Assembly: GCA_964058805.1 (NCBI GenBank)
Contig: CAXKVV010000869.1
Coordinates: 1-28,497 of the forward strand
From: Schoenoplectus triqueter
Taxonomy: Eukaryota > Streptophyta > Magnoliopsida > Poales > Cyperaceae
Reading direction: 5' to 3'
DNA: 28,497 nucleotides
The translations under genes and the position numbers were made by a program. A model generated the notes under the pieces. It did no database searches and was not told the origin of the DNA. It saw nothing but the letters and a program-made list of their open reading frames with translations. How positions within the stretch are numbered: position 1 is the stretch's first letter; each line of letters opens with the position of its first letter. This document shows positions 1 through 11,900 of the stretch, one piece after another.

Positions 1-173
1 ATCACAAATCATCACAGTATCAGCCATCATCCCCTCATTTTATGCCGAGTAAACAATTGTCAATGAATTTAGGAACGGCAATTTATGAATGGCTAAATTT
101 GTCTTGAAAGGGCATATATGACATTTTTGAGTAATGCAAGGCTATGCATGATATTGTGGCTCCTGTCTTTTTA

Positions 174-3100
174 TTAAATTCCGTTGTCATCTGCTGATAA
201 GTCAGATGCAGAGTCATCAGAAGATAAGTTGGAGGTGGACTCAGATAAGCTTGCAGTTTCGCAATCCAACTGCCGAGATTGGGTGTCAATTGTTGGCCTT
301 TTTAAGTGCCAGTACATGATACTGGCTGTCAGAGTTAGCATCATCTTTTGGTTCACCTGATATAACAGAGAATATTAAGAAACTGAATAATACACAAACT
401 TCTACCATCTGACTACCTTCATTTAACAACTTGATGCATCTATGCCCTTTGAGTATTTGGGGCATGTTAAGGACCAATTTTCAAAACATTCAGACTTTTG
501 AAGTACTTTTGTTTGATATTTAAGGCATAATTGAGCTAAATTCTAATGTCTTGATACAGAAGATTGTCACAGTCCGTTTAGCACTGGCAAATGCCAACTG
601 ACTTTTCGGTCAAGGCTGAATTTTGTTGATAATTCACTGAAATCTCCCTAATAAACAAATAAATGATCAATCTGAATATAGGAAAAAAATGTATGTATCT
701 TTTGTGACCTCAATAATGTCTTCAGGAAGTAAGAAGATGGAGCAGCCTAACTTTCTGGCAACCGAGATGATGTAAGATGCATTCATCTTCTTTTCTTCAT
801 CTGTTTCAATATTTCAAATGTAATTAGGTGCAAGATATCCAAATGTCAATTTTGAGATTGAGGCTCTAATTTTATCTACTTCATATCTAATCAAAGTTAT
901 ATACCTGTTTCTCCTCGGGTGATGAGGCTCCAATTCACAACTCGAGGCTCCACAGCACTGAGAAGGTGAAGGAAGAATATTCCACTTGAAAGGCTTTTAT
1001 CCTGGAAAAATATTAAAAAGCAGATTTATGCTACAAGATTAACAGACAATTTTATTTTTGGCATAATTTATATGCTTGATAGATACAAAATCCATAGCAA
1101 GCATTGCCCTTTTTTGGTAAAATTGCATGTAGGCCCATTATCTGTTACAATAATGAAATACAGGTTGAAATTGCAAAATTCGTTGTGAAAAAAAAAAACA
1201 GATAGACATGGTAATATGGTATACATTCCAATTGGGTAAAACATTAAGTTAACCTATTAATTGTTTCCTTCCAAAATAACTTCAATCTGGCCATCTTATC
1301 AAACTGCCAAAGAAGTATAATGACAATGAGAAATTATAGAGTTGTGAGACCAGACAATCGTCATACAAACAGTACTGATGTGCATACTGAAGTAAATGAG
1401 AGAACTCTGCAATGTCTCAGAAGGGCTTAGGGTCATAAATAAAATCTACCTTAAAGCTTTCCATGCGAGAGAACCTTCCAGAACTCTTGACATGACTATT
1501 TGCCCAGCTCAAAATATCAGCATCAGTTATCTCTTTTCCATGTGAATGAAACCTCAAATTCTTTAATAACTGTAGAATGTTGTATCTCATCAATTGCCAC
1601 AGGAATGCTGGCATTAGAAAATGAAAAAGAAAAGGATCAGACATGATTTATCATATTCAATGACTTGGGAACATTCTACATAACATAAAACTCAAAAGCT
1701 GGTTAATTATTGAAGCACAAACTTATTATAATTCAAATTAAATGTTTCCACTCAGTAGTTAATGGTTTTCCTCACCTTGTACAGAAAAACGTCCAACCAA
1801 GTGTACAAGTGTAAAAAACATTGCTTACTTGAATTAAGCCTAAGATTAGATGAGAAATTAAGCCTCAGCATGAAAAAAAAAATCTTTTTAATATTAGACA
1901 GATTGTTCTTTCTTTCATCAAAATCCCTGAATTGTAAATCTCTAATCCTACGACCATCATATATCAATTTGGCGACTGATGGAATACATTTATATGAGGA
2001 TCTGCAATCTAAGTAACAAATAGCATGAAAAATACAGAGCCATACGAAGTATGATGAAATTTGGAGTACCTAATATAAGCTTCTTATTTCCTTGCACAAT
2101 ATCATTTCCCGCAATATTTACAAGAGAAAACTTGAGCTCTTTCCCTATCTTTAAAACTTGGTTGCAATTCTCCACCTTTCTGAACGGCAGCTTTATTGGA
2201 GGCTTATTTGCCAGTTTCCAATTAACAATACCCGGATGCACTTTGTCTAGAGCCTCTAAGAGTAGCCATCTGTGATGCCATTATTGACATAGATGTTTTG
2301 TTTAATTGTAAGTAAAAAGTAATGAACAAAAGATAGAATCAAAATGAGCTGCAAAAATTGACCAAAAGGTCAAAAAGGTTATAGTAGATGATTAGTCTGT
2401 TAACACCTAGCCCTTGTGATTTCCATTCTTGCCCAAGCAGAAGAAAAACTGCCACTTTTTTCTTGCATGAATTTTGATCTTGCTTGGCAATGCCAGCGAG
2501 CAACTACGTGGAGTAATAATGGACAATGGAGGGGTAATTTTATTTAGCATCCAATTTCTTATCCATGAAGCAATTCAATAAAGTTAATATAAGACGTCAG
2601 GAAGCAATTTCGTCAATGCTTGTTATTTATGCGGTATATGTCAGCTAACGACCCCCCCCCTCCAGCCCCACGTGGTGGTCCCATGCCAGACTCTATGCGT
2701 AATAAAGAAAATCACATACCCATTCCTGAGATCTTCAAAGACATTATTGATATAGGTGGAAATGCCAAGGCTATTGATCCATAGACGAAATGCTCTTTCT
2801 TCCCTAGAAACAAGAGCGTCATCTTCAAATTGAGATTCCAAAAATGAAATTTGCTGCATCTGTGTTGATAGCCCATTCCTGTACCAGCATGTTGTAAAAA
2901 TAAGTGATCATTACAGCAAAACCCACAAATTGAAAAAAAAATTGGTATTCAGTGCTCGAAGGATGCCCATTTTAACCCCTATGAACAAACAGAAACTATA
3001 TTTAATTCATGAAAAAGGTAAAATAATTAAAACTACTATTTTGCACAAGACATATATAATGTCTAGATTCAAGTACTGTGCTGTTCCTTCCAGACAGATA

Positions 3101-5933
3101 TACAACTACCAACTTGGCTGAAATTTCAAAAAATATTTTGTAAATATCATGTAGATTATGCCAATACCTTTTCTGAAATATGTGTGCAACGAAAGCAAGG
3201 TTGAGGTTGGGGGACCCATCAACAATGTCTTTAGGGGAGAGGTATCTCTTGCATCCCATCCTGTCAGCATGTTCAAGCACCAGCCTAGCTCTTTCAAGCA
3301 GATCTTTTACTTCCATTGGATATGGTTTGGTTCTACACTCAGGTGCCAGGACACTTAACAAACATGCATATGCCTCACTATCCTGAAAAAAATCAAAGAT
3401 GAAAATTCAGAAAATTATAATCATCAACCTATGATTGAAATGCATTCTTTAATAACATGTAGGATCATCAACCTATGATCCTGTGCATTCAACATTATCA
3501 TGCTCAGGGAAAAGAGACAAGGAACTGCAGATAGCATTGACTATAAGGTCCTGTTCGGTTGTTCCCCACTGAGTGGGAAAATCCACTGTTTTGATGGGTA
3601 AGAAAAAATTCAGTGAGACTAAATTTTTATTTCCCACTAAAACAGTGAATTTTCTCACCCGGCGGGGAACAACCGAACGGGCCCTAAAAGTGAGAACTTT
3701 GTGACGTTTCATTCTGATCTTTTTGGAATTGTGAAATAAAATAATGAGTCACATTTCCTTCTAAGCTTGAAATTATAAGAGCTTACCTTTATGTCCGATG
3801 AGAAATTTGTGACCTGCCGTGCAAGTCCCCCTTTTTTCAGTTGAAAGTTCATCCATCGGAGCAAAATCTTTTCAGGAGACAGGCTCATTAACTCCTCAAT
3901 CTCCTATCATTTTGAAGGAAAATTTGAAATGTAATCTGGACATGAATATCATGAATTTAAAAATAAATTGAATTTATGGCCGCACCTGGCTGTTGCCAAC
4001 CAACTCAACTAGTTGGGGTGTTTTCTTCAGGTTAACATCCGCCAAGAGTTGAATCTGACAGTCACATTATAAGAAAGAAAAATTATATATATAGTAAAAA
4101 ACATTTTCTATATGAACAAGCAAAAATTTACACCATGTATCCAACCAAAAGTAATTACTTGCTAATAGTTAAAAACTTAAAATAACATACCTTTATGATT
4201 TGAGAGATTAATCCAAGAACAAGATGTGGCTGAAACCAGAAAAACAGAACAAATTAGCATTTAAGCAAGAAATCTGGAAGAACTGAGACATCATGTGTCA
4301 GTCTCTAGTTGTTAAATACTGAACAGAATTACAGTACACCACATGAATTTCAGTCATAGTTTTTTTAAACCAAAGAAAAGTAGTTTAGATGCTTCATATA
4401 TATACATAGAAAAAGCAAATGAAGAAAAGTGAAAAAAAAAAGCATTCATGAAAGCTAAAGAGATCAAGAATGGAAGGTCATTATGCTAAATCAAAGAAGC
4501 TTCTGATAGTAAAAGTGGGAGGATTTGGAGATACTTGGCAATTTATATATTTGTCAGCCAAATATTGTTTTTCTGTTTAGACAAAAGGTACATACCCTTC
4601 CTTCAGCCAGGTCCAGTGTACCAATATTGACGAGGGTGCAACCGATGGCCTTGGCTGAGTTGAGGCAAAGTGTGTGGTTCTCGTTCTTCTCCCATGGGTT
4701 CAGTGCATTTTTTGTATTGATTGCCCTTTCATCTATGGTACCAGGCACTGCCACATTTATCAGCTTGCTTCACAGCACAAATTATTTAAATTTCAGAAAA
4801 AAAAAACACAACAATTTTATAATAATAATCACATAATTATTTTTTCTTGTTTGGCTTGGATTTATTGTCTGATATAGAACGTTGAGCATATATTATCACC
4901 AGATTGGCAAATTCTCTTTTTTTGAGTATCATGATATAAAATGCTGAGAATATATTCACTAATTCTAATGATAAAACACCTAAAGAAGAAACACCCTTGT
5001 GTACTTTCCCTTTCCACGAGCATCACATATGTTAATAATCAATTATGAATCCAATCTAGCCACGTGGGCTAGATTTCAAATAAGGGAAGTAATGTTCTCA
5101 ACTCTCAAGCTTTAAATGCTCCAGTCAACTATTAACTTCAACGGTCAAATCAACAGGACTTACATGTTAAACATGCATATGTACTCAAAACCATCATCAG
5201 AATCAGAATTGAACCAAACCTTTAAAATCCATCTCGATCTACTATTTTGTTATAAACATATCCCAATTTCTTTCCACTTTCAGAAATACTGAAGCAACTG
5301 CACATTTTACTAATTCTTCTCTGACTATATCAGAATTATTTCGGCTCTGATTGTAATTCTAATTAAACTTTTTCCAATTTCTAATCTGAAATACAATAAC
5401 TAACAGAGTGGGGATAAAAGAAAATTGCATTACCATAGAAGAACGCCATTTTTAGAGATCTGAAACAAATCATCTGTAAGCGGATCAATTGGTAAGTACT
5501 TTCTCAAGAAATTATCTTCCCCAAGGTAATTATTAATATGGTTCACATAAGCCGCCTTCTCCGATTCACTAATTGTGTGAAGAAGTGTGGTGGTGGCAGT
5601 TTTCAGAAAAGCTGACGTCGCGGACCCCTTGGACCCAGCCTTTCCTTGCATTTTGAGATAAATCCGCAGGAATTTCTCGAAGTCAAGTTGTTGCATCTCC
5701 AATTCACTGAAGTTCTCTTCCAGAAAACGAGTTCGCTCCTCCTCAGTCAGAGATAAATTTTTCAGTTTCGACATGGCTCTAGATAGATCCTCAAGTGTAA
5801 ACTCGACATTTTTGGGGTTGGAACGGCTTTTCTGGATTGACATGAAGTGGGATTTGAGAGAGCGGAGCTCCACTTGTGTGAACTGGTTTTGTAGCCATGG
5901 ATCTGAGACCACGATGCCCACGAAACCAGCCAT
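174..5933 (-). CDS. FIM: Fimbrin (plastin-type actin-bundling protein), left tandem copy
   Basis: Complete 12-exon gene. CDS exons in transcript order: 5434-5933, 4596-4767, 4191-4229, 3986-4054, 3787-3903, 3168-3382, 2720-2878, 2070-2269, 1450-1607, 905-1001, 709-800, 174-356. All introns are GT-AG, phases fit, and the total is 2001 nt (666 residues plus TAA), within the range of plant fimbrins. I chose the ATG at 5931-5933 because it gives [15 protein letters not shown], the family N-terminus; the codon slightly upstream is GTG. Order: divergent EF-hand-like N-terminal region (about 1-120), then four calponin-homology domains at about 124-241, 265-370, 396-500 and 517-623. Family landmarks are [55 protein letters not shown] and VNQKMML. 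A 44-residue Ser/Asp-rich tail follows CH4. Fimbrins cross-link actin filaments into bundles. Which Arabidopsis FIM is orthologous cannot be settled by eye. Residue 529 is His here and Gln in the right copy. Confidence 0.95.
3547..3684. mobile_element. Tourist-like (PIF/Harbinger) MITE in fimbrin intron 5, left copy
   Basis: A 138-bp element in the intron between exons 5 and 6. The ends are near-perfect inverted repeats: GGTCCTGTTCGGTTGTTCCC on the left against GGGCCCGTTCGGTTGTTCCC read inward from the right. The two halves pair along nearly the whole length, giving a hairpin. It is flanked by TAA at 3544-3546 and 3685-3687, matching the 3-bp target duplication of the Tourist/PIF-Harbinger group. 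It has no coding capacity. The same insertion is in the right copy, so it predates the duplication. Confidence 0.85.
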
Positions 5934-7899
5934 ATCTCTCACAAATATCTTTAATTTTGAATTTGTGAGAGAAAGATTTGATTAACTCCTCTTCCTCTTT
6001 TTCTCTTTGAATGATTGATTTTAGACTTTCTTTTTCGGTTGGTATTTGAATGAGAATGGAGATTGGAGAGAGAGAGAGAGAGAGAGGTGGGATTCGATGG
6101 AAGTGGGGTTGTCTGCAAGCTCAAAGGTAGTGTGGCAATGAAAGAGAAGGTACAGAGGGTGTGTGCAACGGAAAGTAGAGCGTACGGAGAGCGTGGGGAT
6201 TTCAAAAATTGACATGATTCTCTCCATTTTTAAGCAAACTGTATACATCCATTTTCTGCTGAAACAACGGCGTCCATTCCTGATCGAAAGCATGCAAGGT
6301 AGTGGCCAGAGCTTCGGTAAGCTGTTCTCATCCGTAGATTGAGTTGAGATTCGTACAAGATAAAATAGGACGTTTCAGATTCTTTGTTACCTTTTCAGTA
6401 ACACTGTAACACAAACAGTACTATCTTTCATAAAGCGAGTAGTGTTTAGAATGTACATAAATCGACTTGCAAGTTGCAACACACTTTTCTGGTAAGACAT
6501 CCTCAGAGAATTTCGCAAGAGAAGCATGTTATTGTTCGCCCTGCAGGTTGAAAACTGGCATTTCAATTATTCCATGCCTTGTTTTGTCTCTGCATTTTAT
6601 CTTGAAGTTTTTCAATCTCGGATTTGTTTCACATGAACGTGAGAGAACTTGTGTCGAGAAATCTAGATTGGACCAGTTCGAGGCCCACTGTACTTCTAGA
6701 TTGGATGCAGAAAATTTTAATGGGGTCAAATCTTTACTAATTGAAAATGAAATGATAATTAATATTATCCTACTCGCCATTTCTTTTTGTATGGAGATGA
6801 AAATTAGCAATTTTGAGTTTTTCACACAAGGATTCATTTGTTTGATAGTTGGATGGATTGTAGCGACATAGGGTATCGTTGTAGCTTTATATGTTAGTAA
6901 TGTGATAAAGATCAAACATTCGTTGATTAAATTCTGAAGTTTAAGTTCATAAATTAAATGATTTAATCATTTTGTTTCTAGAGTATTTTACTATTAATAA
7001 AGCATTCAAGTTGAGGACTTAAAACCGCAGATCTCCATTGTTATAATAATGAATATTCTAAAAGTCTCTAATCAAAGATAATTAACAAAAACACTAATTA
7101 TCAGAAATAAAAAAAATACACATGTGAATTAAATGATAGTCATATACTGCAGATTATATAATGAGTTATCAATCTGATAACATAAATATACGATGACCCT
7201 TGACTTTCCTTTCCTTTCCATTCATTCTTTTTTTTTGTTTATTATTATTTGTATCTCTAAAATGCACGTTTTGTTTTAGTTTTTAGATATAGGCGTGCCA
7301 TTGCAATTGGTACAAAACTTAAGCTCCGAAATTTAGATAATGGGTGTTCTAATTGCAAATTGGGTGACTGGCGTTTTTTTAATTAATGTGAGTATTAGAT
7401 AGTTTGGTTGACACTTAAACAATACAATAGATATTGGTACCAATATATAATAAACACCATTTTTCTTACAAATTATCATTGCAAAAGCACTTATTTACAG
7501 AAGTTATATCTTAGAAAAAATATATGCACAATTCAGTTTAAAATGAGTTGATGGATTTGATTTTCAAATGTCAACATGAATTTATTGGGTTATGAAGCGG
7601 CAAATTAAATTCTAAAGGGAAAAATAAAATGTTATAAAAATTAATATATCTTTAAATTGATTTTTTTTTCAACTAGCGCATTATCCCCCATAACTGTAAG
7701 AAATATCGAACTGTGTCAAAAATAATGGCCTTACATCGGTTCATAACCAATTTTGACGCAAAAATGAAATGCACCAATATCCTTCATTTAATTTTCTAAT
7801 AACTGATAAAACATATTATGTATTCTACTATCTTAGACAGGCAGGAAATAGGGTTAGAGATCCTTTTTTTTTTTTTTGAGTTGATGCAGGAGGCATCAA
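5934..7899. other. Upstream region of left fimbrin copy; no gene seen
   Basis: About 2 kb of AT-rich sequence containing the 5' leader and presumed promoter of the left fimbrin gene. The leader carries a CT/GA repeat. I see no clear TATA box close to the leader. Open frames at 6467-6871 (plus) and 6529-6915 (minus) are not supported: between the two duplicate copies they accumulate mostly amino-acid-changing differences. The segment ends at the duplication junction. Confidence 0.7.
6066..6086 (-). repeat. GA/CT dinucleotide repeat in the fimbrin 5' leader, left copy
   Basis: About ten GA units (CT on the transcribed minus strand) lie 130-150 nt upstream of the fimbrin ATG. CT-rich tracts are common in plant 5' leaders and core promoters. 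The right copy has a longer tract. Confidence 0.8.
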
Positions 7900-8019
7900 A
7901 AAAAAATGTGATACTTTCAAGTTACATGGGTATGTGTGTGGTGTTTCCACCTCTTTATAAGGTTATACAGGAAACATAATTCTTGTTTTGTGTGTAAATA
8001 TTGTTTATATCAATTTCAG

Positions 8020-8094
8020 TTTGTGGATGATGATGGAAAGTGCTACCTGGAGATGGACTACACATTTGATATTAAAAAAGATTGGCCCAATTGA
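8020..8094 (+). pseudogene. Orphan terminal exon of an unidentified convergent gene
   Basis: A strong 3' splice site (CAATTTCAG at 8011-8019) is followed by a 24-codon open frame that starts FVDDDGKCYLEMDY and ends FDIKKDWPN before TGA at 8092-8094. The codon pattern and residue mix look like a real last exon, but I do not recognise the family. No further exon fits between the junction at about 7900 and this exon. The piece is therefore probably the tail of the gene left of the fimbrin locus, carried along by the duplication and cut from its upstream exons. An AATAAA at 8479-8484 could be its poly(A) signal. Confidence 0.45.
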
Positions 8095-8478
8095 AACTTC
8101 ATTTTGTAGAGCAATCAATCATTCAGCCACAGAATATTCATCTATTTTTGCCACGTGGAACAAAACTCAATCAGTAGAGGCTTCCTGCATTTAATTTGTT
8201 CTTGGATGTTAGTTAACTCATCTCCTTGTTTTGGAATATATTATCCTCGTTAAAATGGTACGAATGTTATGAGGCGTATTTGGAGCATATCTGGTACTCG
8301 CTCAAAATTCATTCCTCAAATTTTGTTTGTAAAGGGACTTGTGACCTCAAGTTTTCGGAGCATTTAATTTTTGTTCAAACTAAACAAGGCATGACTTTTT
8401 TTTTTCTTATTCATTGATTTTCATGTACGCGTGGTGTGACTTTTGCTTAGTGTCATGCTATGCAGCATATCTGAAATG

Positions 8479-8484
8479 AATAAA
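8479..8484 (+). promoter_or_regulatory. Candidate poly(A) signal AATAAA downstream of the orphan exon
   Basis: Canonical AATAAA about 385 nt after the TGA of the orphan exon on the same strand. The position is reasonable for a plant 3' UTR, but plant poly(A) signals are loose and chance matches are common in AT-rich DNA. Confidence 0.25.
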
Positions 8485-8933
8485 ATCTATGAATTCCACT
8501 TTCTCATATATCAAAAGAACTTTCAGAAACTGCTATTTTAAACATAAAAGAGCTTGCTGGCTCAGGACAGTATAATATTGGGATGACGTACTACAAAGAA
8601 GCTACAGCTAATAATTTAGCATATTTACATCAATCATACTCATCAGTTACAAACCAATTTATGTTAAACTTTCAAAAATAAACCACACGAAAAAACACAC
8701 ACTCAAAGCGTCTTGCAAGAGAACCCAGTTGGAGTCAGACCAAGCATCACAAATCATCACAGCATCAGCCATCATCCCCTCATTTTATGCCGAGTAAACA
8801 ATTGTCAATGAATTTAGGAACGGCAATTTTAGTGTATTGAGGTTATGAATGGCTAAATTTGTCTTGAAAGGGCATATATGACATTTTTGAGTAATGCAAG
8901 GCTATGCATGATATTGTGGCTCCTGTCTTTTTA

Positions 8934-11900
8934 TTAAATTCCGTTGTCATCTGCTGATAAGTCAGATGCAGAGTCATCAGAAGATAAGTTGGAGGTGGAC
9001 TCAGATAAGCTTGCAGTTTCGCAATCCAACTGCCGAGATTGGGTGTCAATTGTTGGCCTTTTTAAGTGCCAGTACATGATACTTGCTGTCAGAGTTAGCA
9101 TCATCTTTTGGTTCACCTGATATAACAGAGAATATTAAGAAACTGAATAATACACAAAATTCTACCATCTGACTACCTTCATTTAACAACTTGATGCATC
9201 TATGCCCTTTGAGTATTTAGGGCATGTTAAGGACCAATTTTCAAAACATTCAGACTTTTGAAGTACTTTTGTTTCATATTTAAGGCATAATTGAGCTAAA
9301 TTCTAATGTCTTGATACAGAAGATTGTCACAGTCCGTTTAGCACTGGCAAATGCCAACTGACTTTTCGGTCAAGGCTGAATTTTGTTGACAATTCACTGA
9401 AATGTCCCTAATAAACAAATAAATGATCAATCTGAATATAGGGAAAAAAAATGTATGTATCTTTTGTGACCTCAATAATGTCTTCAGGAAGTAAGAAGAT
9501 GGAGCAGCCTAACTTTCTGGCAACCGAGATGATGTAAGATGCATTCATCTTCTTTTCTTCATCTGTTTCAATATTTCAAATGTAATTAGGTGCAAAATAT
9601 CCAAATGTCAATTTTGAGATTGAGGCTCTAATTTTATCTACTTCATATCTAATCAAAGTTATATACCTGTTTCTCCTCGGGTGATGAGGCTCCAATTCAC
9701 AACTCGAGGCTCCACAGCACTGAGAAGGTGAAGGAAGAATATTCCACTTGAAAGGCTTTTATCCTGGAAAAATATTAAAAAGCAGATTTATGCTACAAGA
9801 TTAACAGACAATTTTATTTTTGGCATAATTTATATGCTTGATAGATACAAAATCCATAGCAAGCATTGCCCTTTTTTGTAAAATTGCCTGTAGGCCCATT
9901 ATCTGTTACAATAATGAAATACAGGTTGAAATTGCAAAATTCGTTGTGAAAAAAAAACAGATAGACATGGTAATATGGTATACATTCCAATTGGGTAAAA
10001 CATTAAGTGAACCTATTAATTGTTTCCTTCCAAAATAACTTCAATCTGGCCATCTTATCAAACTGCCAAAAGAAGTAAAATGACAATGAGAAATTATACA
10101 GTTGTGAGACCAGACAATCGTCATACAAACAGTACTGAAGTGCATACTGAAGTAAATGAGAGAACTCTGCAATGTCTCAGAAGGGCTTAGGGTCATAAAT
10201 AAAATCTACCTTAAAGCTTTCCATGCGAGAGAACCTTCCAGAACTCTTGACCTGACTATTTGCCCAGCTCAAAATATCAGCGTCAGTTATCTCTTTTCCA
10301 TGTGAATGAAACCTCAAATTCTTTAATAACTGTAGAATGTTGTATCTCATCAATTGCCACAGGAATGCTGGCATTAGAAAATGAAAAAGAAAAGGATCAG
10401 ACATGATTTATCATATTCAATGACTTGGGAACATTCTACATAACATAAAACTCAAAAGCTGGTTAATTATTGAAGCACAAACTTATTATAATTCAAATTA
10501 AATGTTTCCACTCAGTAGTTAATGGTTTTCCTCACCTTGTACAGAAAAACGTCCAACCAAGTGTACAAGTGTAAAAAACATTGCTTACTTGAATTGAGTC
10601 TAAGATTAGATGAGAAATTATGCCTCAGCTTGAAAAAAAAAATCTTTTTAATATTAGACAGATTGTTCTTTCTTTCATCAAAATCCCTGAATTGTAAATC
10701 TCTAATCCTACGACCATCATATATCAATTTGGCGACTGATGGAATACATTTATATGAGGATCTGCAATCTAAGTAACAAATAGCATGAAAAATACAGAGC
10801 CATACGAAGTATGATGAAATTTGGAGTACCTAATATAAGCTTCTTGTTTCCTTGCACAATATCATTTCCCGCAATATTTACAAGAGAAAACTTGAGCTCT
10901 TTCCCTATCTTTAAAACTTGGTTGCAATTCTCCACCTTTCTGAACGGCAGCTTTATTGGAGGCTTATTTGCCAGTTTCCAATTAACAATACCCGGATGCA
11001 CTTTGTCTAGAGCCTCTAAGAGTAGCCATCTGTGATGCCATTATTGACATAGATGTTTTGTTTAATTGTAAGTAAAAAGTAATGAACAAAAGATAGAATC
11101 AAAATGAGCTGCGAAAATTGACAAAAGGTCAAAAAGGTTATAGTAGATGATTAGTCTGTTAACACCTAGCCCTTGTGATTTCCATTCTTGCCCAAGCAGA
11201 AGAAAAACTGCCACTTTTTTCTTGCATGAATTTTGATCTTGCTTGGCAATGCCAGCGAGCAACTACGTGGAGTAATAATGGACAATGGAGGGGTAATTTT
11301 ATTTAGCATCCAATTTCTTATCCATGAAGCAATTCAATAAAGTTAATATAAGACGTCAGAAAGCAATTTCGTCAATGCTTGTTATTTATGCGGTATATGT
11401 CAGCTAACGACCCCCCCCCCCTCCACCCCCACGTGGTGGTCCCATGCCAGACTCTATGCGTAATAAAGAAAATCGCATACCCATTCCTGAGATCTTCAAA
11501 GACATTATTGATATAGGTGGAAATGCCAAGGCTATTGATCCATAGACGAAATGCTCTTTCTTCCCTAGAAACAAGAGCGTCATCTTCAAATTGAGATTCC
11601 AAAAATGAAATTTGCTGCATCTGTGTTGATAGCCCATTCCTGTACCAGCATGTTGCAAAAATAAGTGATCATTACAGCAAAACCCACAAATTGAAAAAAA
11701 AAATTGGTATTCAGTGCTCGAAGGATGCCCATTTTAACCCCCCTATGAACAAACAGAAACTATATTTAATTCATGAATAAGGTAAAATAATTAAAACTAC
11801 TATTTTGCACAAGACATATATAATGTCTAGATTGAAGTACTGTGCTGTTCCTTCCAGACAGATATACAACTACCAACTTGGCTGAACTTCATGGAGCTTG

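Larger units (their letters stand above)
1..7899. repeat. Left copy of ~8.8-kb direct tandem duplication (left end outside window)
   Basis: Position 1 aligns with about 8747, and the two stretches stay collinear to 7899 / 16664. The offset drifts from 8746 to about 8766 through small indels, including 15, 39, 24 and 22 nt. Collinearity ends after the shared string GCAGGAGGCATCAA. The left copy then runs into an A-run and unrelated sequence; the right copy continues with TGCTGGCCCGGG. For a simple tandem duplication, this copy should begin about 0.85 kb upstream of the window. Confidence 0.95.
7900..8933. other. Inter-gene segment between fimbrin copies (3' flank of right copy)
   Basis: Holds the duplication junction at about 7900, the orphan plus-strand terminal exon (8020-8094), its likely 3' UTR, and the 3' flank of the right fimbrin gene, which stops at 8934-8936. 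The overlap of stop and tail gives TTTAATAAAA on the minus strand, so an AATAAA-like motif sits right at the fimbrin stop. The true fimbrin poly(A) site cannot be placed. Confidence 0.6.

Noticed and set aside
6467..6871. 134-codon plus-strand open frame upstream of the left fimbrin gene (and its copy at 15259-15663)
   Set aside because: Differences between the copies are mostly amino-acid changing (about six of nine), there is no recognisable domain, and the minus strand is equally open. It behaves like unconstrained sequence.
6529..6915. 128-codon minus-strand frame (longer, 187 codons, in the right copy at 15144-15707)
   Set aside because: Length differs between the copies because of an indel, and there is no family signal. 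It overlaps the opposite open frame, as chance frames do.
11404..11658. 84-codon minus frame ending in a glycine run
   Set aside because: Shadow of fimbrin exon 7 in another frame, reading through the intronic C-run.
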